Assembly: GCA_029942265.1 (NCBI GenBank)
Contig: JAOZTO010000187.1
Location: 1 to 5,578, forward strand
Length of the DNA stretch: 5,578 nt
Reading direction: 5' to 3'
Origin: Desulfocapsa sp.
GTDB lineage: Bacteria > Desulfobacterota > Desulfobulbia > Desulfobulbales > Desulfocapsaceae
Within the stretch, counting starts at the first letter, position 1. Each line of letters starts with the position of its first letter. Made by a program: the position numbers and the translations under genes. Under the pieces are notes generated by a model. The model did no database searches. It was given only the letters and a program-made list of their open reading frames with translations, and was not told the DNA's origin. Positions 1-5,537 of the stretch are shown here, piece by piece.

Positions 1-191
1 AGTCGAAAGTATTAAATGTGCAGTTTGCAGGATTTTCCCATTTTCTCAGGATCTCGTGTTTGATAAACTCGTAAAATGGTCAAACTTTAGATGGCTAAGA
101 AAAATGCTTAAACTATGACTGTATCAGAAGCATGTTAATACTGCTCAAGAAATACAGAAAAGATGAAGATGGAGTGTGGTTGAGGGGAACC
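1..191. other. Non-coding left flank downstream of the TetR gene
   Basis: I see no credible gene here in either direction. The stretch contains short inverted repeats: GTTTGA (58-63) with TCAAAC (80-85), and ATGCTT (104-109) with AAGCAT (128-133). It also has a CTCGT direct repeat (53-57 and 68-72). The segment GTTTGATAAACTCGTAAAA (58-76) resembles an intergenic sequence that I remember from sulfate-reducing deltaproteobacteria, but that is memory and not a search result. The part of any gene to the left lies outside the window. Confidence 0.5.
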
Positions 192-203
192 TTAAATTTC
201 CCC
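184..203 (-). terminator. Hairpin over the TetR stop codon, weak terminator candidate
   Basis: GGGGAA (184-189) and TTCCCC (198-203) form a perfect 6-bp stem around an 8-base loop that contains the TAA stop of the TetR gene. On the minus strand no U tract follows (the next bases are TCAACC), so it is not a classical intrinsic terminator. It may protect the 3' end or attenuate transcription. On the plus strand it is followed by AGTTTT, which is also weak. Confidence 0.25.
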
Positions 204-794
204 AGTTTTCAACATGGTAAGAACATTCTTTTTGGCCATTTTCGAAAACACATCAAACGAAGGTGTATCTGACAAAAAATGAGAATGGAATTCCAATCCC
301 TCCATCAAAGTAACAATAAAATCAGCAGCTTGTTTTTCATTCTTGACGCTAATGATCTGTTTACTGTTATAATATTCTAATTGTTCCTGAATGTAGTCGC
401 GCAACCAAACAAACATTTTTTTTAAGCGCTTTTGAATCTCTTCATTACGAAAACTTAAATAAAAGAAACCAAAATGAATGCCGGGATCTACCGTTCTTGA
501 CCAGTCATACGAGAAAAGGATATCAATAAGAGCATGAAATCGCTCATCATCATCCTTTATATGCTCAAGACTGATCATATCTGGGGACTTATATTTCTCA
601 ATCAATAAATTGATCAATTCGAGCTTCATATTTTCTTTGTTTTGAAAATAATGAATTATCAGACTGGGATGGATCCCAATTTTTTTTGCTATTTTACTAA
701 GGGATGACCCTTCAATCCCCTGTTCAATCAGAACCTGATAATAGCTTTCTAGAATTTCAGGTTTTCGCAGTGTTGCGTTTTGGTTTTTTCTCAT
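192..794 (-). CDS. TetR/AcrR-family transcriptional regulator
   Basis: This 200-residue protein is a likely homodimeric DNA-binding repressor whose small-molecule ligand is unknown. The N-terminal TetR domain spans about residues 12-58. It has the helix-turn-helix pattern SLSKIAKKIGIHPSLIIHYF (31-50), followed by NKENM, the usual end of the TetR recognition region. The remaining 140 residues are helical and ligand-binding in type, with aromatic stretches (FGFFYLSF near 108-115, FHSHF near 169-173), and I cannot assign them to a subfamily with confidence. Length is normal for TetR. The ATG at 794 lacks a clear Shine-Dalgarno sequence (ATTTGAA precedes it), so expression may be low. The gene follows thiQ on the same strand after 282 bases and probably has its own promoter, near a cluster of GAACA sites. 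It is more AT-rich than the transporter genes (for example 23 G+C in 541-600 against 33 in 1681-1740). Nothing shows that it controls thiamine uptake; it may regulate genes to the left. Confidence 0.9.
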   Translation of the reverse strand: MRKNQNATLRKPEILESYYQVLIEQGIEGSSLSKIAKKIGIHPSLIIHYFQNKENMKLELINLLIEKYKSPDMISLEHIKDDDERFHALIDILFSYDWSRTVDPGIHFGFFYLSFRNEEIQKRLKKMFVWLRDYIQEQLEYYNSKQIISVKNEKQAADFIVTLMEGLEFHSHFLSDTPSFDVFSKMAKKNVLTMLKTGEI

Positions 795-804
795 TTCAAA
801 TCAA

Positions 805-867
805 TTTGGAACAATATTCGCTCACTTATTTACGTTTTTTTTAACTGTATGTTCCAATATGTTCACG
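805..867 (-). promoter_or_regulatory. Candidate operator/promoter region of the TetR gene
   Basis: A perfect 8-bp inverted repeat, TTGGAACA (806-813) and TGTTCCAA (850-857), is spaced 44 bases arm to arm. The right arm also belongs to a direct repeat, TATGTTC at 848-854 and again at 858-864, exactly 10 bases apart. Three GAACA half-sites thus lie within 60 bases and end about 10 bases before the TetR start codon. An 8-T tract (835-842) lies between the arms. TetR proteins commonly repress their own promoter from such sites, so autoregulation is a reasonable inference. I cannot fix a convincing -10/-35 pair: TTGGAA (857-852) and TAAATA (832-827) are 19 bases apart. Confidence 0.35.
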
Positions 868-1026
868 ATCGGTAATAATTTAATAGCTCTGATTTGTCAA
901 GCTTTTTTGTCTCTTCTTTGTTCCAAGAGCTTATCCGAGAATAGGTATATGTTTGATGGTACAAGGATTATTTTTGAATATTCTAAAAAGTTTGAAAAAA
1001 ATCCATATACGGGTGGCGAAAATAAG
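868..1026. other. AT-rich intergenic stretch between thiQ and the TetR gene
   Basis: This forms most of the 282-base gap. It is strongly AT-rich (17 G+C in 961-1020). A plus-strand frame from 859 to 1080 is open, but it has no Shine-Dalgarno sequence, no recognisable domain and lies between two minus-strand genes, so I treat it as chance. GTATATG (945-951) and CATATAC (1004-1010) are complementary but 52 bases apart. Nothing else stands out. Confidence 0.5.
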
Positions 1027-1061
1027 CTATCATTTCGGTGTACTAAACGTCGTAATGATAG
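1027..1061 (-). terminator. Hairpin just after thiQ, possible operon terminator
   Basis: CTATCATT (1027-1034) and AATGATAG (1054-1061) form a perfect 8-bp stem around a 19-base loop, starting 15 bases after the thiQ stop codon. On the minus strand it is followed by CTTATTTTCG, a poor U tract. It fits a 3'-end structure of the transporter mRNA, either a weak terminator or a processing/stability hairpin. If it leaks, the TetR gene would be read from the thiamine operon as well. Confidence 0.35.
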
Positions 1062-1076
1062 AAAATTTGCAGTACC

Positions 1077-2138
1077 TTAACTTAACAGAACAAGTGACGA
1101 TGCAGGCAGGAAAATTTGGATCGAATCACCCGGTTCTGCAGGTGTTGGATCTATGGGTAAATCGAAAATCAATTGTTTTCCGTTGATATTTAATGTCAAT
1201 TTATAGGTTGAACCCTGAAATGTACGGTCGGTGACTGTGCCCGAGAGTTGTATTTTGCCGAGAGGTGCTCCTTTGTTTTTCACAACCGCTCCTTCCGGCC
1301 TTATAAGTAGTGTTGCATCTTTTACTGGTGTGATGACATGTCTCTGTGCGAGGGGAATTTTTCCAATTTCTGTATGGAAAATGCAGTTCTCATCAACCCT
1401 TCCGTAAATAATATTTTTAAACCCCAGGAACCTGGCGATACTCTCATTTGCCGGATAACGATATATGTTTTCCGGAGTGTCAAATTGCTGCATTGTGTTG
1501 TCGTGAAGTATGGCCACCTTATCTGCAACACTGAAAGCTTCAGACTGGTCGTGGGTGACAAAAATTGATGTCAGGCCGAGGGATTTGAGAATGGTGCGTA
1601 TCTCCGATGCAAGTCTGTCCCTCAGAGTTTTGTCTAGGGAGCCGAGGGGCTCGTCAAGTAGAAGTAGTCGGGGTTCCGGAGCCAGACTTCTTGCGAGAGC
1701 CACCCTCTGTTTTTCTCCGCCGGACAGCTCATCTATCCTTCGCCCACCAAATCCGCCAAGACCAACAGATTCCAAGAGAGACTGAACCCTAGTCTCTACA
1801 TCTATTGCCGCAAGATGTTTCATTTCAAGACCGAAAGCCACATTTTCAGTGACATTTTTATGGGGAAAAAGAGCGTATTCCTGGAACATCATACCAAAAT
1901 TACGTTTATGTGGTGGGATTTGCCGGATATCTTTGTCGTTGAAAATGATTTCACCATTTTCCATCTCCGCAAGACCAGCGAGCAGGCGAAGCAGCGTTGT
2001 TTTTCCTGATCCTGACGGGCCCAGCAAACAGAGTATTTCACCATCTCCCAAGGTGAAATTAATATCTGTTAAGACTGGGCAACCATCATAAGAGCTGGAA
2101 AGATTAGTTACTTCGAGTAGTTTTTTTCTGATAATCAA
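1077..2138 (-). CDS. thiQ: Thiamine ABC transporter ATP-binding protein (ThiQ-like, TOBE-extended)
   Basis: This is the cytoplasmic ATPase that powers thiamine import together with ThiP. All ABC motifs are present: Walker A GPSGSGKTT (40-48), Q-loop Gln86 in MMFQEYALFPH, signature LSGGEKQR (138-145), Walker B RLLLLDEP with Asp162 and Glu163, D-loop SLD (167-169) and H-loop His196 in VTHD. Residues 240-353 form a TOBE-like C-terminal domain (LLIRPEGAVV near 277-286), as in FbpC, PotA and CysA ATPases. Enterobacterial ThiQ is only about 230 residues and lacks it, so the ATPase looks recruited from the larger FbpC/PotA-type group. The substrate is inferred from the TPP riboswitch and ThiB, not from this protein alone. 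The gene lies 37 bases after thiP. The start is TTG at 2138, preceded by AAGGA with 7-base spacing; no ATG lies in frame upstream near it. Confidence 0.9.
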   Translation of the reverse strand: MIIRKKLLEVTNLSSSYDGCPVLTDINFTLGDGEILCLLGPSGSGKTTLLRLLAGLAEMENGEIIFNDKDIRQIPPHKRNFGMMFQEYALFPHKNVTENVAFGLEMKHLAAIDVETRVQSLLESVGLGGFGGRRIDELSGGEKQRVALARSLAPEPRLLLLDEPLGSLDKTLRDRLASEIRTILKSLGLTSIFVTHDQSEAFSVADKVAILHDNTMQQFDTPENIYRYPANESIARFLGFKNIIYGRVDENCIFHTEIGKIPLAQRHVITPVKDATLLIRPEGAVVKNKGAPLGKIQLSGTVTDRTFQGSTYKLTLNINGKQLIFDLPIDPTPAEPGDSIQIFLPASSLVLLS

Positions 2139-2150
2139 GGGGACATCCTT
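2136..2150 (-). promoter_or_regulatory. thiQ ribosome binding site and TTG start
   Basis: On the minus strand AAGGA (2150-2146) is followed by seven bases and then TTG (2138-2136), which opens the thiQ frame 10 codons before the conserved ABC N-terminal strand. An ATG at 2146-2144 overlaps the Shine-Dalgarno sequence but is out of frame and meets TGA after two further codons. The TTG is therefore the best-supported start, and a weak start could set ThiQ below ThiP and ThiB. Confidence 0.7.
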
Positions 2151-2175
2151 TTTGAAACTATTTTTTTGACAAATT

Positions 2176-3834
2176 CTATCCTCGGTCTAACCTTCCAATC
2201 AACCAGAAAACAGAGACGGTAACAAACATCAATATACTGCTCATTGCCATCGCCTGGCCGTAGTTAAGGTCGCCGGGCTGTGATAGAAAGCGAAAAATGG
2301 CAACGGGCATTGTGGGCATATGTGGTCTGCTGATAAAGCTTGATGCGCCAAATTCTCCCATGCTGATCGAAAAGGCAAATACGCCACCGATTATAATTGG
2401 TTTTTTGATAACAGGAATGTCTACATGGCGCCACACCTTAATCGGAGATGCCCCAAGCAGCAAAGCACTTTCGCGCAGGCAGGCAGGTATCTGTCTGAGG
2501 CTTGGCAGAATACATCTAACCACGAACGGAAAAGCCACAAGCGAATGAGCAATGGGGACAATGGCAATAGAATCACGCAAATTAAGTGGAGGGGTGTTGA
2601 GGGTTATAATATAGCCAAACCCCAGGGTGACTGCTGAAGTGGCAAGGGGCAGCATAAAGAGAGCATCCCACAAAGATGTATTATTTTTATTGGTTGCGGC
2701 AAGATGGGTTGAAACAAGTAGACCAAGAACAACAGCGATTATCATTGCTGCAATGCCAAAGCCAACACTGTTCAGCACTGCTGAAATTGGAGGCACGTAA
2801 AAGATTGATCTGTTGTGGGTTGTAAAAAGAGATGTATAGTATAAAAATGTCAGGCCATTTTCGGTGTTTAATGATCTGACAACCAGTGCCAGAAGAGGGC
2901 TGAAGAGAAGAATCACCATAAAAAAAAGATTGCTGAAAACCACTGCTTTTTGCAGCAAGGTTTTAGCATATACAGCTGTTTTTAAAGCAGAGTCACCAAA
3001 AAATGTGATCTTTGAATCTCTACCAAGTCTGGCATGGAGCCACATCAGCAAAAAATTAATAACTATTTGAATTAGTGAAAGAATGGCAGCCATTGGTAGG
3101 TTAAATAGTTGCACGGATTGGCGATAAATTTCAACTTCAATGGTTGAATTTCCGGGGCCGCCAAGCATCAGAATCACACCAAAACTTGTAAAACAGAAGA
3201 TGAAAATCAGCAATGCCGCAGAGCCGATAGCCGGAAGCAGAAGCGGCAGGGTTATGCGAAAAAAAACTTTGGAAGGAGACGCCCCAAGTGTGGTCGCCGC
3301 TGCACGGATATCGGGGTTTAGCCCAGCCCAGAAATCACCAACTATTCTTACCACCAGGGCATAGTTGTAGAACACATGGGCAAGAAGAAAAAATGATATG
3401 GTCTGGTCAATTTTTATTGGCGGTTCCGCAAATCCAAACCCTGCCGTTAACCAGTTATTAAGCAACCCATTAGTGCCGAGCAGCGCACGAAAAGCGGCGG
3501 CAGTAACAACCGTTGGTAATACAAATGGGACGGTCATAAATGCCTGTAGCAGATTCTTGCCGAAAAAATTATAACGGGCAAAAACATATGCTCCGGGAAG
3601 CGCTATGATAAGAGTAATGGCGGTGGACAAAAATGCCTGCCAGGTGGTAAACCATATAATTTTACCGTAAATCCCCAAAGATAATGCTGTGGGCAGCCGT
3701 GCGTGACTGCCCGGGAGACTTGAAGAAAAACTGGTAATGAATATCTTGATGAGTGGGTAAAAATAAAACAGAATGAGAAAAGTCAGGGGCAAAGCAAGCA
3801 GCAACCACCCTCTGTAATTGGTCGCTTTCGTCAT
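2176..3834 (-). CDS. thiP: Thiamine ABC transporter permease ThiP
   Basis: This inner-membrane permease forms the thiamine translocation path. It has 552 residues, close to the roughly 540 of enterobacterial ThiP, and holds two homologous BPD_transp_1 modules in one chain, so a single polypeptide replaces a dimer. By eye there are about twelve hydrophobic segments, beginning with residues 9-32. Each module carries an EAA-type cytoplasmic loop that contacts the ATPase: AATTLGASPSKVFFRITLPLL (about 179-199) and ESALLLGASPIKVWRHVDIP (455-474), both with the invariant Gly three residues after the Leu pair. The ATG at 3834 has AGAGG (3848-3844) nine bases upstream. The gene lies 54 bases after thiB, with a palindrome in that gap, and 37 bases before thiQ. 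No frameshift or missing segment is visible. FbpB-type iron permeases share this fused architecture, but the TPP riboswitch and ThiB make thiamine the likely substrate. Confidence 0.93.
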   Translation of the reverse strand: MTKATNYRGWLLLALPLTFLILFYFYPLIKIFITSFSSSLPGSHARLPTALSLGIYGKIIWFTTWQAFLSTAITLIIALPGAYVFARYNFFGKNLLQAFMTVPFVLPTVVTAAAFRALLGTNGLLNNWLTAGFGFAEPPIKIDQTISFFLLAHVFYNYALVVRIVGDFWAGLNPDIRAAATTLGASPSKVFFRITLPLLLPAIGSAALLIFIFCFTSFGVILMLGGPGNSTIEVEIYRQSVQLFNLPMAAILSLIQIVINFLLMWLHARLGRDSKITFFGDSALKTAVYAKTLLQKAVVFSNLFFMVILLFSPLLALVVRSLNTENGLTFLYYTSLFTTHNRSIFYVPPISAVLNSVGFGIAAMIIAVVLGLLVSTHLAATNKNNTSLWDALFMLPLATSAVTLGFGYIITLNTPPLNLRDSIAIVPIAHSLVAFPFVVRCILPSLRQIPACLRESALLLGASPIKVWRHVDIPVIKKPIIIGGVFAFSISMGEFGASSFISRPHMPTMPVAIFRFLSQPGDLNYGQAMAMSSILMFVTVSVFWLIGRLDRG

Positions 3835-3848
3835 CTGTTGTTACCTCT

Positions 3849-3872
3849 GGTCCAACGCTCTGCGTGGGAACC
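3849..3872. repeat. Imperfect palindrome, possible dispersed REP/MITE-like repeat
   Basis: On the plus strand the arm GGTCCAACGC, a loop TCT and the arm GCGTGGGAACC form a stem of nine pairs (including one G-U in RNA) interrupted by a small internal loop. Palindromes built on GTTCCCACGC..GCGTGGGAAC are, from memory, a common dispersed intergenic repeat in many bacterial genomes; this copy looks slightly decayed. In the operon mRNA the hairpin ends one base before the thiP Shine-Dalgarno sequence (3848-3844). Confidence 0.5.
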
Positions 3873-3888
3873 AAATCTAAACAGGACA

Positions 3889-4932
3889 TCATCGAAGCAC
3901 AGCATTAGTCCACGATTCAATCCATATTTCGCGTTTAGATTCAATTGCTTCAGAGGTAACAACAACAGGTTTTCCGGCAACGACAGCATGTCTGGTGAAC
4001 AGTTCAGGTAATTTTGCTTCCCGGTTTGCCGGAAAAACAAACATCTGCAGGGGGATATCTTCCTGAAAAGTAGTTCCAAGCATGAAATCAATAAATTTTT
4101 CCGCAAGTTTCCTGTTCTTTGTGCCCTTTAATATTCCAATAAATTCAACTTGGCGGAAGGCAGTATTGTCGGCAGTTACCGCCGCCGTTGGTGCCTCGGT
4201 TAGTGGTGTTTCAGAGTAGTACACAGCGGCTGGAGGGCTTGAAGCGTAACTAACGACAATTGGTCTATTTCCCTTTGATGCGGCACTGAAATGGCCAAAA
4301 TACGCATCCTCCCAGCCGGCAGCGACTATTACTTCATTTTTCCGGAGATTCTTCCAGAAATCCAGATAGCCATCTTCACCGAATCTGGCAACTGTTGTCA
4401 GGAGAAAAGCAAGTCCAGGAGATGATGTGGCCGGATTTTCAACCACGGTCAATCCTTTGTACTCTGGCTTTATTAAGTCAGCAAGGTCGGTTGGCGGTGC
4501 AATATCATGATCTTTAAACCATTTTTTATCGTAATTCAGACAAACGTCGCCGTAATCGACTGGCAACATTCTATTGGATGAATCAAGTTTAAGCTGGTCT
4601 GGAATATTGGTGAGCAGAGGGGATTCGTATGGAGTGAATATATCACCTGCCAGTGCTCTTGAAAGATATGTGTTATCAACGCCAAAAAACAGATCTGCCA
4701 TGGGGTTGTTTCTGGAGAGTATCGCCTGTATCAAAGCGGCTCCTGCGTCACCTGATTTAAGGAATCTAACCTTAACCTTATTTTCTTTTTCAAAAATACT
4801 AACTACTTCTTTGCTGACATTGAAACTGTCGTGGGTCATCACTCGCAGGATTTTTTCGGCTTGCACATTAGTTGCTGCTATTAAGACAAAACAGAATAAA
4901 AAAGCCCTGAGCCAGAGTAAAAATGTTCTCAT
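3889..4932 (-). CDS. thiB: Periplasmic thiamine-binding protein ThiB/TbpA
   Basis: This is the soluble receptor that captures thiamine (and probably its phosphates) in the periplasm and hands it to ThiP. It has 347 residues. Residues 1-25 are a Sec signal peptide: a short basic start, a hydrophobic core and an AxA-type site (NVQA), with cleavage predicted before Glu26. No lipobox is evident. The mature chain begins ILRVMTHDSF, the usual first strand and ligand-contact region of this extracellular solute-binding family. It goes on with PVDYGDVCLNYDKKWF (124-139), a SSPGLAFLL segment (170-178), GWEDAYFGHF (206-215) and VVSYASSPPAAVYY (226-239). These correspond to the enterobacterial TbpA segments whose Trp and Tyr residues stack on thiamine. 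The C-terminal REIWIESWTNAVLR also matches TbpA in pattern. The ATG at 4932 has GGAGA (4942-4938) five bases upstream. It is the first gene after the TPP riboswitch, which supports the substrate. Confidence 0.94.
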   Translation of the reverse strand: MRTFLLWLRAFLFCFVLIAATNVQAEKILRVMTHDSFNVSKEVVSIFEKENKVKVRFLKSGDAGAALIQAILSRNNPMADLFFGVDNTYLSRALAGDIFTPYESPLLTNIPDQLKLDSSNRMLPVDYGDVCLNYDKKWFKDHDIAPPTDLADLIKPEYKGLTVVENPATSSPGLAFLLTTVARFGEDGYLDFWKNLRKNEVIVAAGWEDAYFGHFSAASKGNRPIVVSYASSPPAAVYYSETPLTEAPTAAVTADNTAFRQVEFIGILKGTKNRKLAEKFIDFMLGTTFQEDIPLQMFVFPANREAKLPELFTRHAVVAGKPVVVTSEAIESKREIWIESWTNAVLR

Positions 4933-4969
4933 AATAGTCTCCGTATTGTTGTTTGCCTTGAATTAGGGC

Positions 4970-5003
4970 AAAAAAAAATCGCCCCCCGGATATGGAGGCG
5001 ATT
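4970..5003 (-). terminator. Riboswitch-controlled intrinsic terminator
   Basis: On the minus strand AATCGCCTCC (5003-4994) pairs with GGGGGCGATT (4986-4977) in a 10-bp stem with one U-G pair and a 7-base loop. It runs into nine consecutive U residues (4978-4970). It lies between the TPP aptamer and thiB, 37 bases before the start codon, and does not cover the thiB ribosome binding site. This indicates transcriptional, not translational, control. Confidence 0.92.
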
Positions 5004-5041
5004 GATAGCGCAACAACAGTCCCTCCGCCGGCATTATCCGG
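4986..5041 (-). promoter_or_regulatory. Candidate antiterminator pairing of the TPP riboswitch
   Basis: Two nested complementary pairs link aptamer and terminator: CCGGATA (5041-5035) with TATCCGG (4992-4986), and inside it GGAGG (5026-5022) with CCTCC (4998-4994). An 8-base internal loop lies on the left strand and a single A on the right. The left strands belong to the conserved aptamer core and the right strands to the terminator stem and loop, so this fold excludes both. It is the expected TPP-free state, seen by eye and not tested by folding. Confidence 0.6.
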
Positions 5042-5108
5042 ATCAGGTTTTAAGCGGTCGGGTTATTAATAAAACCCCTCTCAGCACGGTTAAACCGAGC
5101 TCCCGTAT
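5014..5108 (-). promoter_or_regulatory. TPP riboswitch (THI element) aptamer
   Basis: This leader RNA binds thiamine pyrophosphate and controls the transporter operon. The diagnostic conserved parts are present in order on the minus strand: GGGAGC (5104-5099), a short P3-type hairpin with CGGT and ACCG arms (5097-5094, 5090-5087), CTGAGA (5084-5079) which reads the pyrimidine ring, a variable P3a-like hairpin with GGGGTT and AACCC arms (5078-5073, 5064-5060), and ACCTGATCCGGATAATGCC (5048-5030). The last part is followed by GGAGGGA (5026-5020), the pyrophosphate-binding side. The exact P1 and P2 pairs are ambiguous by eye. A terminator follows directly, so this is an off-switch acting on transcription. 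The ends are approximate. Confidence 0.96.
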
Positions 5109-5121
5109 GAATTATGGACAC

Positions 5122-5148
5122 ATTATAGTATGTACTCTGGTTTTGCAA
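5122..5148 (-). promoter_or_regulatory. Promoter of the thiamine transporter operon
   Basis: A perfect -10 hexamer TATAAT (5127-5122) sits just upstream of the riboswitch. TTGCAA (5148-5143) is a plausible -35, 15 bases away, somewhat short of the preferred 17. Transcription would begin near 5115, a few bases before the aptamer, which is where a riboswitch leader should start. The -10 is convincing, the -35 less so. Confidence 0.7.
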
Positions 5149-5308
5149 TGGTTAAATTTACAACTTGCTTGTCTTTGAGGTACCTAAATAACTGGATATT
5201 TAGCATAAGTCGCCCCCCACTCTTCCACAACAATAAAGAAAAGCTGTGGTGACTGGGATTTTATGAAGTTTTCAATCAACAATTACAAATACTTGCGTCA
5301 CACATCGC
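5149..5308. other. Intergenic region between divergent promoters
   Basis: I see no gene here. It holds the palindrome at 5184-5203 and a second weak pairing, CCACA (5225-5229) with TGTGG (5245-5249), flanked by AGTC (5208-5211) and GACT (5251-5254). The TCGCCCCCC at 5210-5218 also occurs in the terminator (4979-4987), probably by chance. Confidence 0.5.
5184..5203. promoter_or_regulatory. Perfect palindrome upstream of the thi promoter, possible operator
   Basis: CTAAATA (5184-5190) and TATTTAG (5197-5203) are perfect inverted arms around a 6-base spacer. The 20-bp symmetric shape is typical of a site for a dimeric regulator. It is centred about 78 bases upstream of the estimated leftward start at 5115, a position that would suit an activator of the thiamine operon. 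It does not match the GAACA sites before the TetR gene. No U tract follows on either strand, so it is unlikely to be a terminator. Confidence 0.3.
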
Positions 5309-5337
5309 TTGACAGCCTGTCCTTTCTGGGGTATATT
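5309..5337 (+). promoter_or_regulatory. Near-consensus rightward sigma70 promoter
   Basis: TTGACA (5309-5314) is a perfect -35 hexamer, followed by 17 bases and TATATT (5332-5337), one mismatch from the -10 consensus. Transcription would start near 5344 and run right across the open stretch at 5357-5530. It is divergent from the thiamine operon promoter, which lies about 160 bases to the left. Confidence 0.6.
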
Positions 5338-5356
5338 TGAATCATGAATTATATAA

Positions 5357-5530
5357 AATAAGCATCAGAAACTATTGGTAATCGTCTCATGTGGCGGGCC
5401 ACCACAAAAGATCAAGCCTGGCATAACAGAAACTCTTGCCGACAAACAAGTTGTACGTGAAGTGTACGGACTTGGTGATGCCGGGTTACTCGATATGTTT
5501 TTCTGTTTTTATCGAGAATTCGGTATGTAA
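5357..5530 (+). pseudogene. Short open stretch, probable gene remnant of unknown function
   Basis: A 57-codon frame runs from just after a stop at 5354 to TAA at 5528-5530. Its translation reads like real protein, for example PGITETLADKQVVREVYG followed by LGDAGLLDMFFCFYREF, with mixed charged and hydrophobic residues. It has no ATG in its first 46 codons; TTG at 5375 is the only plausible early start and has no Shine-Dalgarno sequence. I do not recognise the family. It may be the surviving N-terminal piece of a broken gene such as a transposase or other accessory gene, read from the promoter at 5309-5337. Two short ATG frames overlap it (5344-5361 and 5389-5460) but are too small to support. 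A chance open frame remains possible. Confidence 0.35.
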
Positions 5531-5537
5531 ATATTCG

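Noticed and set aside
859..1080. 73-codon plus-strand open frame in the thiQ-TetR gap
   Set aside because: No Shine-Dalgarno sequence, no recognisable domain and AT-rich low-complexity composition; opposite to both flanking genes. Probably chance.
1510..1792. Overlapping plus-strand frames opposite thiQ
   Set aside because: They are antisense to the Walker B, signature and H-loop coding region; composition follows from the ABC motifs on the other strand.
3831..4106. 91-codon minus-strand frame across the thiB end and thiP start
   Set aside because: It overlaps the well-supported thiB frame and its end is just the translated palindrome (SHAERW); a shadow, though it helped to flag the repeat.
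1077..4932. Iron(III) or polyamine importer as an alternative identity
   Set aside because: The permease and ATPase resemble those families, but the binding protein has TbpA-type motifs and the operon starts with a TPP riboswitch.
4574..4966. 130-codon plus-strand frame opposite thiB
   Set aside because: It is antisense to the signal peptide and N-terminal half of ThiB, which has clear family motifs; it also runs through the leader. No support for a real gene.
4979..5218. TCGCCCCCC direct repeat at 4979-4987 and 5210-5218
   Set aside because: Nine bases with a C run; the first copy is explained by the terminator stem. No longer homology around them, so no attachment site or target duplication.
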